This document shows positions 29,241 through 37,073 of a stretch of 64,000 nucleotides of DNA, in pieces; the first letter of the stretch is position 1, and every line of letters begins with the position of its first letter. Both the position numbers and the translations under genes were made by a program. The stretch lies in contig CP079955.1 in the NCBI GenBank assembly GCA_019357535.2, positions 310,001 through 374,000 on the forward strand. The letters run 5' to 3'. This DNA comes from Macrococcus sp. 19Msa1099 (GTDB lineage Bacteria; Bacillota; Bacilli; Staphylococcales; Staphylococcaceae). Below the pieces are notes generated by a model, which did no database searches, was not told where the DNA came from, and saw only the letters and a program-made list of their open reading frames with translations.

Positions 29241-30140
29241 ATGGACAAATGCTTAATTATTGGATCAACAGTCTGTGACGTAGTGATTAATGTAGATCAG
29301 CTACCGACGACAGCAGGTGACGTACATATATCAAATCAGACGATGGCACTTGGTGGATGTGCATACAATGTAGTGTCAGTATTACATCATCTAGGTGTGC
29401 CTTATACATTTGTATCCCCTGTGGGCACAGGAATGTACGGGGAGTTTGTCGCACGTGAGCTGGAGAAGCAAGGGATACAAACTGAAGTACGCGTCGAGGG
29501 AGAGAACGGATGCTGCTATTGTTTCGTTGAACATCATGGCGAACGTACATTTATGTCGCATCACGGTGTAGAGTATACGTTTAATCCACAATGGTTAGAC
29601 GGTTTGAATTTAGATGATTACAAGTATGTTTATATATGCGGGCTAGAAATTGAAGAACGTGATGGAGAGCAGTTGATTGATACGTTAAGCAATGTTGATG
29701 CAACAATCATCTTCGCACCAGGACCACGCGGGAACTTGATTCCTCAAGAACGTATGGAACGCGTGTATCAACTCTCACCGATTGTACACTTGAATGAACA
29801 GGAGATTAAGGAGCAAACAGGTTGTGACACGGTTGAAGCGGCACTTGAAGTATTGTATGAGAAGACTCATAACAAGATTGTCGTAACACAAGGAGAGCAA
29901 GGTGCAATGACATATGACGGTATAATCACGCATGTGCCGGGAGAAAGCGTGAGAGTTAAAGATACGATTGGTGCTGGAGACAGCCATGCAGGTGCATTTA
30001 TATCGAGCCTTGCTAAAGGAATGGATGACAAATCTGCACTGACATTCGCAAACAAAGTCGCAGCACAAGTAGTACAAGTGAGTGGGGTGGGATTGAGTGA
30101 TGAGGTGTGGGGAAGAATGAAAAACTATAAAATTTACTAA
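29241..30140 (+). CDS. PfkB-family carbohydrate (or nucleoside) kinase
   Basis: A 299-aa ribokinase-fold sugar kinase. Substrate side: MALGGCAYNVVSVLHHLGV; ATP and catalytic side: DTIGAGDSHAGAFI with the catalytic Asp in GAGD. The usual GAGDT is GAGDS here. Several histidines and cysteines (CCYCFVEHHGERTFMSHHG) lie near the middle. Substrate is not evident; it differs clearly from the RbsK encoded at 37 kb. Start 29241 has GAGGTG upstream. It is the last core-type gene before the AT-rich island. Confidence 0.83.
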   Translation: MDKCLIIGSTVCDVVINVDQLPTTAGDVHISNQTMALGGCAYNVVSVLHHLGVPYTFVSPVGTGMYGEFVARELEKQGIQTEVRVEGENGCCYCFVEHHGERTFMSHHGVEYTFNPQWLDGLNLDDYKYVYICGLEIEERDGEQLIDTLSNVDATIIFAPGPRGNLIPQERMERVYQLSPIVHLNEQEIKEQTGCDTVEAALEVLYEKTHNKIVVTQGEQGAMTYDGIITHVPGESVRVKDTIGAGDSHAGAFISSLAKGMDDKSALTFANKVAAQVVQVSGVGLSDEVWGRMKNYKIY

Positions 30141-30222
30141 TGGGAAAATTATCAAATAGTAGTTGATCAAAGTAGTATTATATGATCCAATAAAGTAAAT
30201 ATATTTATTGAGGTGATTTAAT

Positions 30223-32064
30223 ATGCATGAAATAACTTCAGAAATGATTTCATTAGGTCAATTATTACTTGATGATAACAAATTGTTTTATATTCCAGAA
30301 TTCCAAAGAGATTTTGTATGGAAAGATGAACAGGCAAGGGAATTAATTAATGATTTAAAAGAAGACACAGATGGATTTATAAAAGATAATGATGATTTAC
30401 AAGGATATTTACTAGGAAATATTGTATTAATTGAAAATGATAAAAAACGTTATCTTGTAATTGATGGTCAACAAAGATTAACAACTTTGACATTACTTTT
30501 TAAAGTTTTATATGAAAGAATAGATAGCATAATTGAAAGATCAGAAGGTAAGGAAAGAGACAGGTGGTTAAAAAGAATTGGTCAAATAAGTAATGGTTAT
30601 CAGGTTGTAGATGATGAAGATAACTTTAAAGGATTAAGAATTATTCATGATGAAGGATTGACATTTGGCGGATTTTACAGAGACTTAATAACTGACAAAA
30701 TATCTGAAGATACTTTAATTATTAGTGATTCAGATAATAATATAAGGGAAGTGTATAATACGTTATCTGATGAATTATCTAATCTTAATGACGCACAAAT
30801 GAGTAAATTTATCTCTTATATTAAAAATAAAGTGAAGTTAATAGTAACAACTGCACCTTCTGAAGGTAAGGCTTTTCAGTTATTTGAAGTATTAAATGAT
30901 CGTGGTCGTTCATTAGAACCAATGGATTTAGTAAAAAATACATTTTTAAAAATCATAAGACAAAGTGGTTATAGTGATGAAGATGTTAAAATACTCAATA
31001 TGAATTGGAAAGAGTTTATAGAGAACCTTCAAATAACGCCTAAAAAGAAAATAGCATCATCTATATTTATGAAACATTTTATAGGTTATGAATATAATAA
31101 AAATATAAAACAAGATCGATTATTCGATTTTTTTAAGAATCATTTAAAATTATCAGGAGATGACATTATCTCTCTAGTTAAAAAAATAAATAGATATTCT
31201 AAAATATATACATCAATAGAAAAAAATTCACTCGAGAATTATTATTTAAAAGATAATCAAGATATGTTTCTTATTTTTAAGCAATTTGGAATAAAACAAT
31301 TTCATCCTATACTAATGAGTTTCTATGATGCTCCTGAAGATATAAAGACAGAAGTTGCTGATTTATGTTGTAGATATGGAGCATCGATTATCTTTTCATC
31401 TACACAAACAAATGTGATTGAAAAAGAAATGGTAAATATTATAGGGAAGATAAAGAGTAGAAAAACTTTTCAGGAAAAGTATGAATCTTTGAGGAGTCAT
31501 ATACAATCATTAATAAATAACAATTCTGAAAAATTAGTTACCAATATTGGAAAAAATAATTTTATTAATTCCACTGGAGGTACTCAAAAAAAGGTAAGAG
31601 ATATGATGTATTTTATAGAATTGAAATTCAATAATAACACTCTTATTATTAGGCCTCCTAAGGGTAAAAGAATAACGATAGAACATATTTTGGCAAAGAA
31701 AACGGAAATAAACGATATGAATATTTATGGTTTTAATGATACTGATGAAATGAATAGGCACCTTAATCGAATTGGAAACCTAACTTTATTATATCATGAT
31801 GAAAATACATCGATTGGAACAAGACAGTTTATAGAAAAATATGATACATACTTAAAATCTGACTTTATAGTTACTAAGTCAATTGTTACGAAACTTGAAA
31901 CCACAATTAAAAATGGTGCAGAGACTGAAAGAATTAAGTTGTTGAATGAACACCAGCCGCAATATTTAAAAAATGAAAAATGGACGAAAGAATTAATTGA
32001 ATTAAGAAGTAATAAAATTTCATGTTTAGTAGATTTAATAATTAAAGGCAGTATAACAAAATAG
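30223..32064 (+). CDS. DUF262/DUF1524 protein (GmrSD-type restriction-like)
   Basis: A 613-aa protein. The N-terminal DUF262 domain has IPEFQRDFVW (24-33) and the nucleotide-site motif DGQQRLTTL (81-89). The C-terminal DUF1524 domain has TIEHILAKK (His488) and the RIGNLTLL motif followed by an Asn-rich loop, the His-Me-finger-like nuclease region. This layout is that of GmrSD and BrxU enzymes, type IV restriction proteins that cut modified phage DNA using a nucleotide. It is AT-rich compared with neighbouring core genes and has its own terminator, so it is a separate transcript from the helicase-MazG pair that follows. Target is unknown. Confidence 0.85.
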   Translation: MHEITSEMISLGQLLLDDNKLFYIPEFQRDFVWKDEQARELINDLKEDTDGFIKDNDDLQGYLLGNIVLIENDKKRYLVIDGQQRLTTLTLLFKVLYERIDSIIERSEGKERDRWLKRIGQISNGYQVVDDEDNFKGLRIIHDEGLTFGGFYRDLITDKISEDTLIISDSDNNIREVYNTLSDELSNLNDAQMSKFISYIKNKVKLIVTTAPSEGKAFQLFEVLNDRGRSLEPMDLVKNTFLKIIRQSGYSDEDVKILNMNWKEFIENLQITPKKKIASSIFMKHFIGYEYNKNIKQDRLFDFFKNHLKLSGDDIISLVKKINRYSKIYTSIEKNSLENYYLKDNQDMFLIFKQFGIKQFHPILMSFYDAPEDIKTEVADLCCRYGASIIFSSTQTNVIEKEMVNIIGKIKSRKTFQEKYESLRSHIQSLINNNSEKLVTNIGKNNFINSTGGTQKKVRDMMYFIELKFNNNTLIIRPPKGKRITIEHILAKKTEINDMNIYGFNDTDEMNRHLNRIGNLTLLYHDENTSIGTRQFIEKYDTYLKSDFIVTKSIVTKLETTIKNGAETERIKLLNEHQPQYLKNEKWTKELIELRSNKISCLVDLIIKGSITK

Positions 32065-32091
32065 TTAATACATTTATTTTATGATTCCATG

Positions 32092-32127
32092 AAAATATTC
32101 CTAACTTCAAAAGTTGGGAATATTTTT
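32092..32127 (+). terminator. terminator of the DUF262 gene
   Basis: Sixteen-base-pair stem AAAATATTCCTAACTT/AAGTTGGGAATATTTT with one wobble pair, loop CAA, then TTT. It separates the DUF262 gene from the next operon. Confidence 0.85.
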
Positions 32128-32175
32128 ATAAATTAATCAATAAATCATATTTGAATCATGAAATAATACATTCTT

Positions 32176-32184
32176 TGCTATAAT
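32176..32184 (+). promoter_or_regulatory. extended -10 promoter of the GIY-YIG helicase operon
   Basis: TGC-TATAAT forms an extended -10 element 30 bases before the ATG; TTGAAT at 32151 is too far for a normal -35. Confidence 0.55.
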
Positions 32185-32213
32185 TATATTAACTAATTGT
32201 AAGGAGTACATAG

Positions 32214-33902
32214 ATGGAAAATATAAAGATAAACTATTACGACTTTAACAAAAATGTATTACCTGATATCAAGGATCCTGTATTAGACGGTTATCCAATT
32301 GTATATATTTTAAATAATGATTTATCACATCCTGAAGCATACATAGGCCAGACTGTACAAGTAAAAAGTAGAATGAAAAATCATTTAACAAATAAAGATA
32401 GAAAGAAATTAGATAAAATGATTTTAATTGGACATGATAAATTCAATCAATCTGCAACCTATGATATAGAGACAAACCTTATTAATCATTTTATCGCTGA
32501 TGAAAAATATAAGTTACAAAACAAGAGTCAGACTGCTCAGCAAATGACACATAACTACTATGACAAGTCATATTATCATTCTGTAATTTTTGAAGACATA
32601 TGGGATAAATTAAGAAAAGATGGCATTGTGAAGCACACAATAGAGGATATCCGTAATCGAGATGTGTTTAAACTTTCGCCGTTTAAAGAGCTTTCTGAAG
32701 CACAGATGGATTTAAAAACTAAAATTATTGAGTTTTGTAATAATCATATTAATGATGACAAAAAAGCTGTATTTTTAATAAAAGGTGATGCTGGGACTGG
32801 CAAAAGTGTTGTTTTAAGTTCGACATTTAATACGATTCAAGATTTATCAAAGAACAAAGATTTTATATATTTAGAAAACACAATAGAAAACAATCTATTT
32901 AACTCTAAAAATTACTTATTAGTAAATCATAATGAAATGTTGAAGACATATGTAACTATTTCTGAAAGCTTAACTAATTTAAAGAAAAACAACTTTTTAA
33001 AACCAACGTCATTTATAAATAAAAGTAAATCTGAGAAGATAAAAGCAGATATTACTTTAGTAGATGAGGCGCATTTGTTATTAACACGACCAGATAGTTT
33101 TAATTCATTTAAAGAAAATAATCAGTTAGAGGAAATCATCAAGCATAGTAAAGTAACGATAATCGTATATGACGAAAGACAATATTTAAAGATTAAATCT
33201 TCATGGTCTGAAAATATATTGAATAAAATTTTAAAAGGTACAAATAGTGAAGAGTTTATATTAGATAGCCAGTTTAGAATGCAAGCTGATCAAGACGTAA
33301 TTAATTGGTTAGATGCATTTGTAAATAAAGAGATAAGAAAATTACCAAATTCAAATAGTGAAGAATTTGAATTTAAAGTTTTTGATAATGCATCCCGAAT
33401 GCATGAAGCAATTATTGAGAAGAATGAAGAATTTAAATTATCTCGAGTTGTATCAACATTTGATTACATACATAAAAAAGATGGAAATGATTACTTTGTT
33501 GATGAGCCTGACTTTTCATTAGCTTGGAACAGGACTGATTATAAAAGCACTTGGGCTGAAGAACCTCAAACAATTAGAGAGGTTGGATCGATATATACAA
33601 TTCAAGGGTTCGATTTAAACTATGTAGGAGTAATTCTTGGGCCTTCTATTGAATATGATAAAGAAAATCATTGTTTAAAGATTGATGTAACTAAGTATAG
33701 AGATACTGAAGCTTTTAGGCAGTCTTCTGAAGAGGTTAGAACAAAAGAAGAATTAATTAAAATGAAAGAACAAATCATTTTAAATTCAATGAATGTGTTA
33801 TTAAAACGTGGTGTTAAAGGTTTATATATTTATGCAAGTAATGAAGAACTTAGAAAAGTATTATTGAATGGAGGTCTTCCACTTGAATCAAGAAATCATT
33901 GA
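32214..33902 (+). CDS. GIY-YIG nuclease fused to an SF1/DUF2075-type helicase
   Basis: A 562-aa two-part protein. The N-terminal GIY-YIG domain (about 25-105) keeps all key positions: YPIVYIL, AYIGQT, Arg53, Glu86 in DIETNLI and Asn103. A linker leads to the ATPase: Walker A GDAGTGKS (191-198), Walker B LVDEAHLL (about 282-289), a QFRM motif (DSQFRMQ) and the motif V region GSIYTIQGFDLNYVGVILGP, the pattern of DUF2075 helicases. It should bind and cut DNA in an ATP-dependent manner. It overlaps the MazG-like gene by 20 bases, so the two act together. Nuclease-helicase fusions beside a nucleotide pyrophosphohydrolase in an accessory island suggest phage defence; that role is inference. Confidence 0.85.
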   Translation: MENIKINYYDFNKNVLPDIKDPVLDGYPIVYILNNDLSHPEAYIGQTVQVKSRMKNHLTNKDRKKLDKMILIGHDKFNQSATYDIETNLINHFIADEKYKLQNKSQTAQQMTHNYYDKSYYHSVIFEDIWDKLRKDGIVKHTIEDIRNRDVFKLSPFKELSEAQMDLKTKIIEFCNNHINDDKKAVFLIKGDAGTGKSVVLSSTFNTIQDLSKNKDFIYLENTIENNLFNSKNYLLVNHNEMLKTYVTISESLTNLKKNNFLKPTSFINKSKSEKIKADITLVDEAHLLLTRPDSFNSFKENNQLEEIIKHSKVTIIVYDERQYLKIKSSWSENILNKILKGTNSEEFILDSQFRMQADQDVINWLDAFVNKEIRKLPNSNSEEFEFKVFDNASRMHEAIIEKNEEFKLSRVVSTFDYIHKKDGNDYFVDEPDFSLAWNRTDYKSTWAEEPQTIREVGSIYTIQGFDLNYVGVILGPSIEYDKENHCLKIDVTKYRDTEAFRQSSEEVRTKEELIKMKEQIILNSMNVLLKRGVKGLYIYASNEELRKVLLNGGLPLESRNH

Positions 33903-34179
33903 TTTAATTAATACGTTTAGAGAAGAAAGAAACTGGAATCAATATCACAATCCAAAAGATCTATCTCTATCATTAAGTTTAGAAGCGGCTGAACTTTTGG
34001 AAAACTTTCAATGGATATCAAGTGATGAAGCCGTTGAGAAAAATAGGGAAAATATCGCTGAAGAATTAGCGGATGTATTTATATATGGAATTCAGCTGGC
34101 AGAAGAAATGGGATTTGATATAGAGAAGATAATTAGGGAGAAAGTTAAGAAGAATGGAGAAAAATATAAAATATCTTAA
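33883..34179 (+). CDS. MazG-like nucleotide pyrophosphohydrolase
   Basis: A 98-aa all-alpha NTP pyrophosphatase of the MazG/RS21-C6 group. The metal-binding ExxE and ExxD motifs are visible in SLEAAELLENFQW and EELADVFIYGIQ. FREERNWNQYHNPKDLSLSLSLEA is the typical N-terminal stretch. The start is a TTG at 33883 with GGAGG seven bases upstream; an ATG at 33868 would lie ahead of that site. It overlaps the helicase gene and its stop codon meets the edge of a prophage remnant. Such enzymes remove nucleoside triphosphates; in this place it could deplete or edit nucleotides during infection, which is inference. Confidence 0.87.
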   Translation: MNQEIIDLINTFREERNWNQYHNPKDLSLSLSLEAAELLENFQWISSDEAVEKNRENIAEELADVFIYGIQLAEEMGFDIEKIIREKVKKNGEKYKIS

Positions 34180-34265
34180 ACATAAGCAACACATATAAAA
34201 AATTGATGTTGACCTTTCTTCTTCACAAGCTTCTCAATAAATTCATTAGGAATTGATATTTGCAT
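34176..34265 (-). pseudogene. short phage early-gene fragment
   Basis: A 29-codon reading frame (MQISIPNEFIEKLVKKKGQH...) with a good AGGAG site six bases before its ATG. The start resembles small proteins encoded after cro in staphylococcal phages (DUF771-like), but the frame ends abruptly at the junction with the MazG-like gene. Treated as a truncated phage gene; identity is uncertain. Confidence 0.4.
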
Positions 34266-34288
34266 AATGTATCTCCTAAATACCATTA

Positions 34289-34430
34289 CTAAGTCTCGTG
34301 AATACGACTTAATTTATAAAAAATAGAGATTGATTCCCTTTGTGTCAGTCTCAATAATTTTACAATAGTTTCAAGTTCACTTATCGTAAAATTATTACCA
34401 TCATTCTTTCGTTTTTCTGTATAAAGAGAG
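34289..34430 (-). pseudogene. C-terminal fragment of a Cro/XRE-type phage regulator
   Basis: About 45 codons without a start read YTEKRKNDGNNFTISELETI then VKLLRLTQRESISIF, the C-terminal pattern of short phage helix-turn-helix proteins (FTxxELxxIxxxLxLT). It is followed on the same strand, after 23 bases, by the short fragment at 34176-34265. The helix-turn-helix itself is missing. Confidence 0.5.
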
Positions 34431-34886
34431 CAACTTTTATCTAATTATCCAAAACTGACTATTGAAATATAAGGCAATCTGCCATCAAAACTAAGCGGAT
34501 TATACGAAAGATATATTGATTGACCTCATGGAAACATCGTCTTATCAGGAAAAATAGGCTATTATATTCAGAATGGACATCTTGAAACTTCATACGGAGA
34601 TATTACTAGTGTATATAGACGACAATATAATATTGATGCAACAAGACAAGAATTAAGAGCAAGAAGATATAGATATAGACATAAACTTATCCTACCTTTA
34701 GAAAAATTGATCAAGTGTTATGAACATGGTCATTGAGGAGATATATACGAAATGTGTCTTTGCTTAGAAATTGATCGTGGCCACTTTAATAATATTGTTG
34801 ATGATTATAAAAGTAAGTTTGGCTATTATGTAAAATATGATGATCACAGAATACAATTTGAACCTTTAAAAATCGAAAAATATTAA
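34428..34886 (+). pseudogene. ImmA/IrrE-family metallopeptidase relic of a prophage
   Basis: A continuous decayed reading frame with internal stops gives pieces matching phage ImmA/IrrE proteins: LLSNYPKLTIE, GNLPSKLSGLY, LETSYGDI, then RQELRARRYRYRHKLILPLEKLI, and YKSKFGYYVKYDDHRIQFEPL at the end. The HEXXH-type zinc site region is garbled (SGKIGYY). Stops occur after IEI, YID and EHGH. ImmA cleaves phage repressors in live prophages; this copy cannot. It lies directly upstream of the Ltp gene, the normal lysogeny-module order. Confidence 0.75.
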
Positions 34887-34943
34887 TTTGGATATTCAGC
34901 TTTTAGCGTTTATCATATAAATTTAAACAAGGAGATGGTTATC

Positions 34944-35630
34944 TTGGCAAAAAAGAAAGAAGAACAAATTTATTACGATGCCAATGGAAATCCCGTTGAC
35001 ATCAAAAAGAAACGCAATCCTTTCTTAATGGGTTGTCTTGGTCTACTCGCTTTATTTTTACTTTTAGGAGCATGTGGTGCAATATTCGGCAGTGAAGATG
35101 GTGGTAAAGAAACTAGTTCTACCGAAGAAGCTACTACAGAGGAAAAGACTGAAGAGAAAAAAACTGAAGAAGATGCTACTACTGAAGAAGTAACCACTGA
35201 GAAAGTAACGACCGAAGAAGCTACTACAGAGGAAAAGACCGAAGAAGTCACAACTGAGAAAGTAACAACGGAAGAAGCTACCACTGAAAAAAAGACTGAA
35301 GAAGAAAAAATCAGTTCGACTACACCAACAAGAGAAATGAAAAATGCTTTATCTGCAGCAGAAAACTATGTAGATTTAATGCCTTTTTCTAAAGCAGGTT
35401 TGTATCAACAACTTACTTCAAATGCTGGTGATAAATATCCACCTGAAGCTGCCCAATACGCTATAGATAATTTAAAAACTAATTATAAAGAAAATGCATT
35501 AAAAGCTGCTAAAAGTTACTTGGATTTAATGCCTATGTCAAATGATGAACTTTATCAACAACTTATTTCAAATGCTGGTGATAAATATACAGCAGAAGAA
35601 GCCCAATATGCTATTGATAATTTAGATTAA
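34944..35630 (+). CDS. Ltp-type surface lipoprotein (prophage superinfection exclusion family)
   Basis: A 228-aa protein. After a basic N-terminus (MAKKKEEQIYYDANGNPVD) a membrane helix ends in a lipobox-like LLGACG, then a low-complexity Thr/Glu stretch of repeated TTEEVTTEKVTTEE units (about 55-125). Two tandem Ltp repeats follow: ALSAAENYVDLMPFSKAGLYQQL..YAIDNL and ALKAAKSYLDLMPMSNDELYQQL..YAIDNL. In Streptococcus phage TP-J34 Ltp blocks DNA entry of related phages. The start is TTG at 34944, nine bases after GGAG; the ATG at 34935 touches the ribosome site. It is the only intact gene of the prophage remnant. Confidence 0.82.
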   Translation: MAKKKEEQIYYDANGNPVDIKKKRNPFLMGCLGLLALFLLLGACGAIFGSEDGGKETSSTEEATTEEKTEEKKTEEDATTEEVTTEKVTTEEATTEEKTEEVTTEKVTTEEATTEKKTEEEKISSTTPTREMKNALSAAENYVDLMPFSKAGLYQQLTSNAGDKYPPEAAQYAIDNLKTNYKENALKAAKSYLDLMPMSNDELYQQLISNAGDKYTAEEAQYAIDNLD

Positions 35631-35641
35631 TAAAACTCAAT

Positions 35642-35674
35642 AATAAGGGTGCGTTTTACGTACCCTTATTTTTA
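35642..35674 (+). terminator. terminator of the Ltp gene
   Basis: Stem AATAAGGGT/ACCCTTATT with an 11-base loop and TTTT, 12 bases after the stop. Confidence 0.85.
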
Positions 35675-35775
35675 TACTCAAAATAAGGTATGGCGGTTGT
35701 ATTACATTTAACCCCGCTGAATTTATTGAATAGAAAGTAAAAGACACAGTGAAAAAAGCCGAGTATATCACCCAT

Positions 35776-35812
35776 AAAAACTCAAGTCATGGTAATGTGA
35801 TTTGAGTTTTTT
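35776..35812 (+). repeat. inverted repeat in the gap before rbsR
   Basis: AAAAACTCAA pairs with TTGAGTTTTT around a 16-base spacer, with further T: another terminator-like hairpin with no gene in front of it. The remaining gap (35675-36039) holds no recognisable gene; it may be the edge of the former prophage. Confidence 0.5.
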
Positions 35813-36039
35813 AATGTATAGCTTATTATATTAATTTTATCAATTATATATAATGGTGGAATGTAAATTGCATGGCTTAAAGTAAGATGATATATTTTGC
35901 GATAATACAAAAACGTAACTGGGGGATTGAAGGCCACCCAGACCAGATTATAAGTTGTATTTATGGCGTTTCTCTCTCTTCATATTAGGATTCAATGATT
36001 CCGAATTATTCTAGGTATCAAACAAAAACCAAACATCAT

Positions 36040-36084
36040 TGTAATCGATTTCATTTCGTGATATATTTTATGTAATCGGTTACA
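36040..36084. promoter_or_regulatory. rbs promoter with two LacI-family operators
   Basis: TGTAATCGGTTACA (36071-36084, palindromic) and TGTAATCGATTTCA (36040-36053) are spaced by 31 bases, about three helical turns. A promoter lies between and across them: TTGTAA at 36039-36044 and TATATT at 36062-36067, 17-base spacer. One operator covers the -35 and the other lies just after the -10, so RbsR bound to both would block the operon. A CcpA role is also possible since cre sites look alike. Confidence 0.7.
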
Positions 36085-36103
36085 CAACGTGAGGAGAGTT
36101 AGG

Positions 36104-37072
36104 ATGGCGACGATAAAAGATGTGGCGAAAGAAGCGGGTGTATCCGTTGCTACGGTATCTAGAGCGATGAATAGCTCAGGGTATGTGCACGAGGATACCT
36201 TGAAGAAGATTAATAGAGCGATTGAGACTTTAAAGTATAAGCCTAATGAAACGGCACGTACATTGTATAAGAAACAGTCGAAGATTATCGGTTTATTGTT
36301 GCCGGATATCAGCAATCCGTTTTTCACTGTCGTGGCGCGTGGGGTTGAGGATGCGGCGCTGGAGCGAGGGTTTCATGTTGTTATCGGCAACAGTGATCAG
36401 AATCGGGATAAGGAGCGTCAATATATTGATACGTTCCGGCTGCATAACTGTGTCGGTTTAATTTCTTCTGCGCTCGTATGGGAGGATGCGTTACAGTATA
36501 TTCAATCTTCAAAGATGCTGCATGTGATGTTAGACCGTATCGGTGAGACAGAGTACTCTGTTGAAGCGGATCATTATAAAGGTGGCGTGTTACAGGCGGA
36601 ATGTTTGCTGGATAATTGCTGTAAGAACATTTTAGTGATTACTGGTAATATGAAGTTTAGTTCTTTCAAGCATCGTCTAGAGGGTGCGATTCACACGCTT
36701 GAAGAGGGTGGTGCTGTCTTTGAGACTCTTGAGCTGAATGGTGAGGGTGTCGGTCATGCGTTGCTGGATCAAGTCCGATATAAGGCGTATGACGGAATCA
36801 TCTGCTATAACGATTTAATCGCGATCCAGGTCATGGGGCTGCTACAGCATAATGGTGTCAACGTTCCGGGTGATGTTCAGGTGGTGGGTTATGACGACAT
36901 ACAAATCAGTGCGTCGTATTTCCCGAGTCTAACAACGGTAAGGCAGCCTTCGTATTTACTAGGGAGACTTGCGTGTGAGCAGTTAATTGATCTGCTGAAT
37001 GGTAAGCAAGTGAGAAAAGAGATAAAGATAGATGTAAGCTTAGTTGAAAGAAAAAGTACAAGGAGTGAATAA
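36104..37072 (+). CDS. rbsR: ribose operon repressor, LacI family
   Basis: A 322-aa repressor. The helix-turn-helix ATIKDVAKEAGVSVATVSRA (2-21) and hinge are followed by a ribose-binding-protein-like sensor domain (KIIGLLLPDISNPFFTVVARG). As first gene of rbsRKDACB it should repress the operon and respond to ribose. Start 36104 has GAGGAGAG upstream. Operators of LacI type lie directly before it. One base separates its stop from the rbsK start region. Confidence 0.92.
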   Translation: MATIKDVAKEAGVSVATVSRAMNSSGYVHEDTLKKINRAIETLKYKPNETARTLYKKQSKIIGLLLPDISNPFFTVVARGVEDAALERGFHVVIGNSDQNRDKERQYIDTFRLHNCVGLISSALVWEDALQYIQSSKMLHVMLDRIGETEYSVEADHYKGGVLQAECLLDNCCKNILVITGNMKFSSFKHRLEGAIHTLEEGGAVFETLELNGEGVGHALLDQVRYKAYDGIICYNDLIAIQVMGLLQHNGVNVPGDVQVVGYDDIQISASYFPSLTTVRQPSYLLGRLACEQLIDLLNGKQVRKEIKIDVSLVERKSTRSE

Positions 37073-37073
37073 A

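Noticed and set aside
29241..30140. Second ribokinase
   Set aside because: Same fold as RbsK, but the substrate-side GGKGSNQA motif is replaced and it is not in a ribose context; kept as a PfkB kinase of unknown substrate.
35142..35320. Possible CRISPR or direct-repeat array in the ACTACTGAAGAA region
   Set aside because: The repeats are in-frame Thr/Glu codons of the Ltp stalk without unique spacers. No CRISPR array was seen anywhere in the window.
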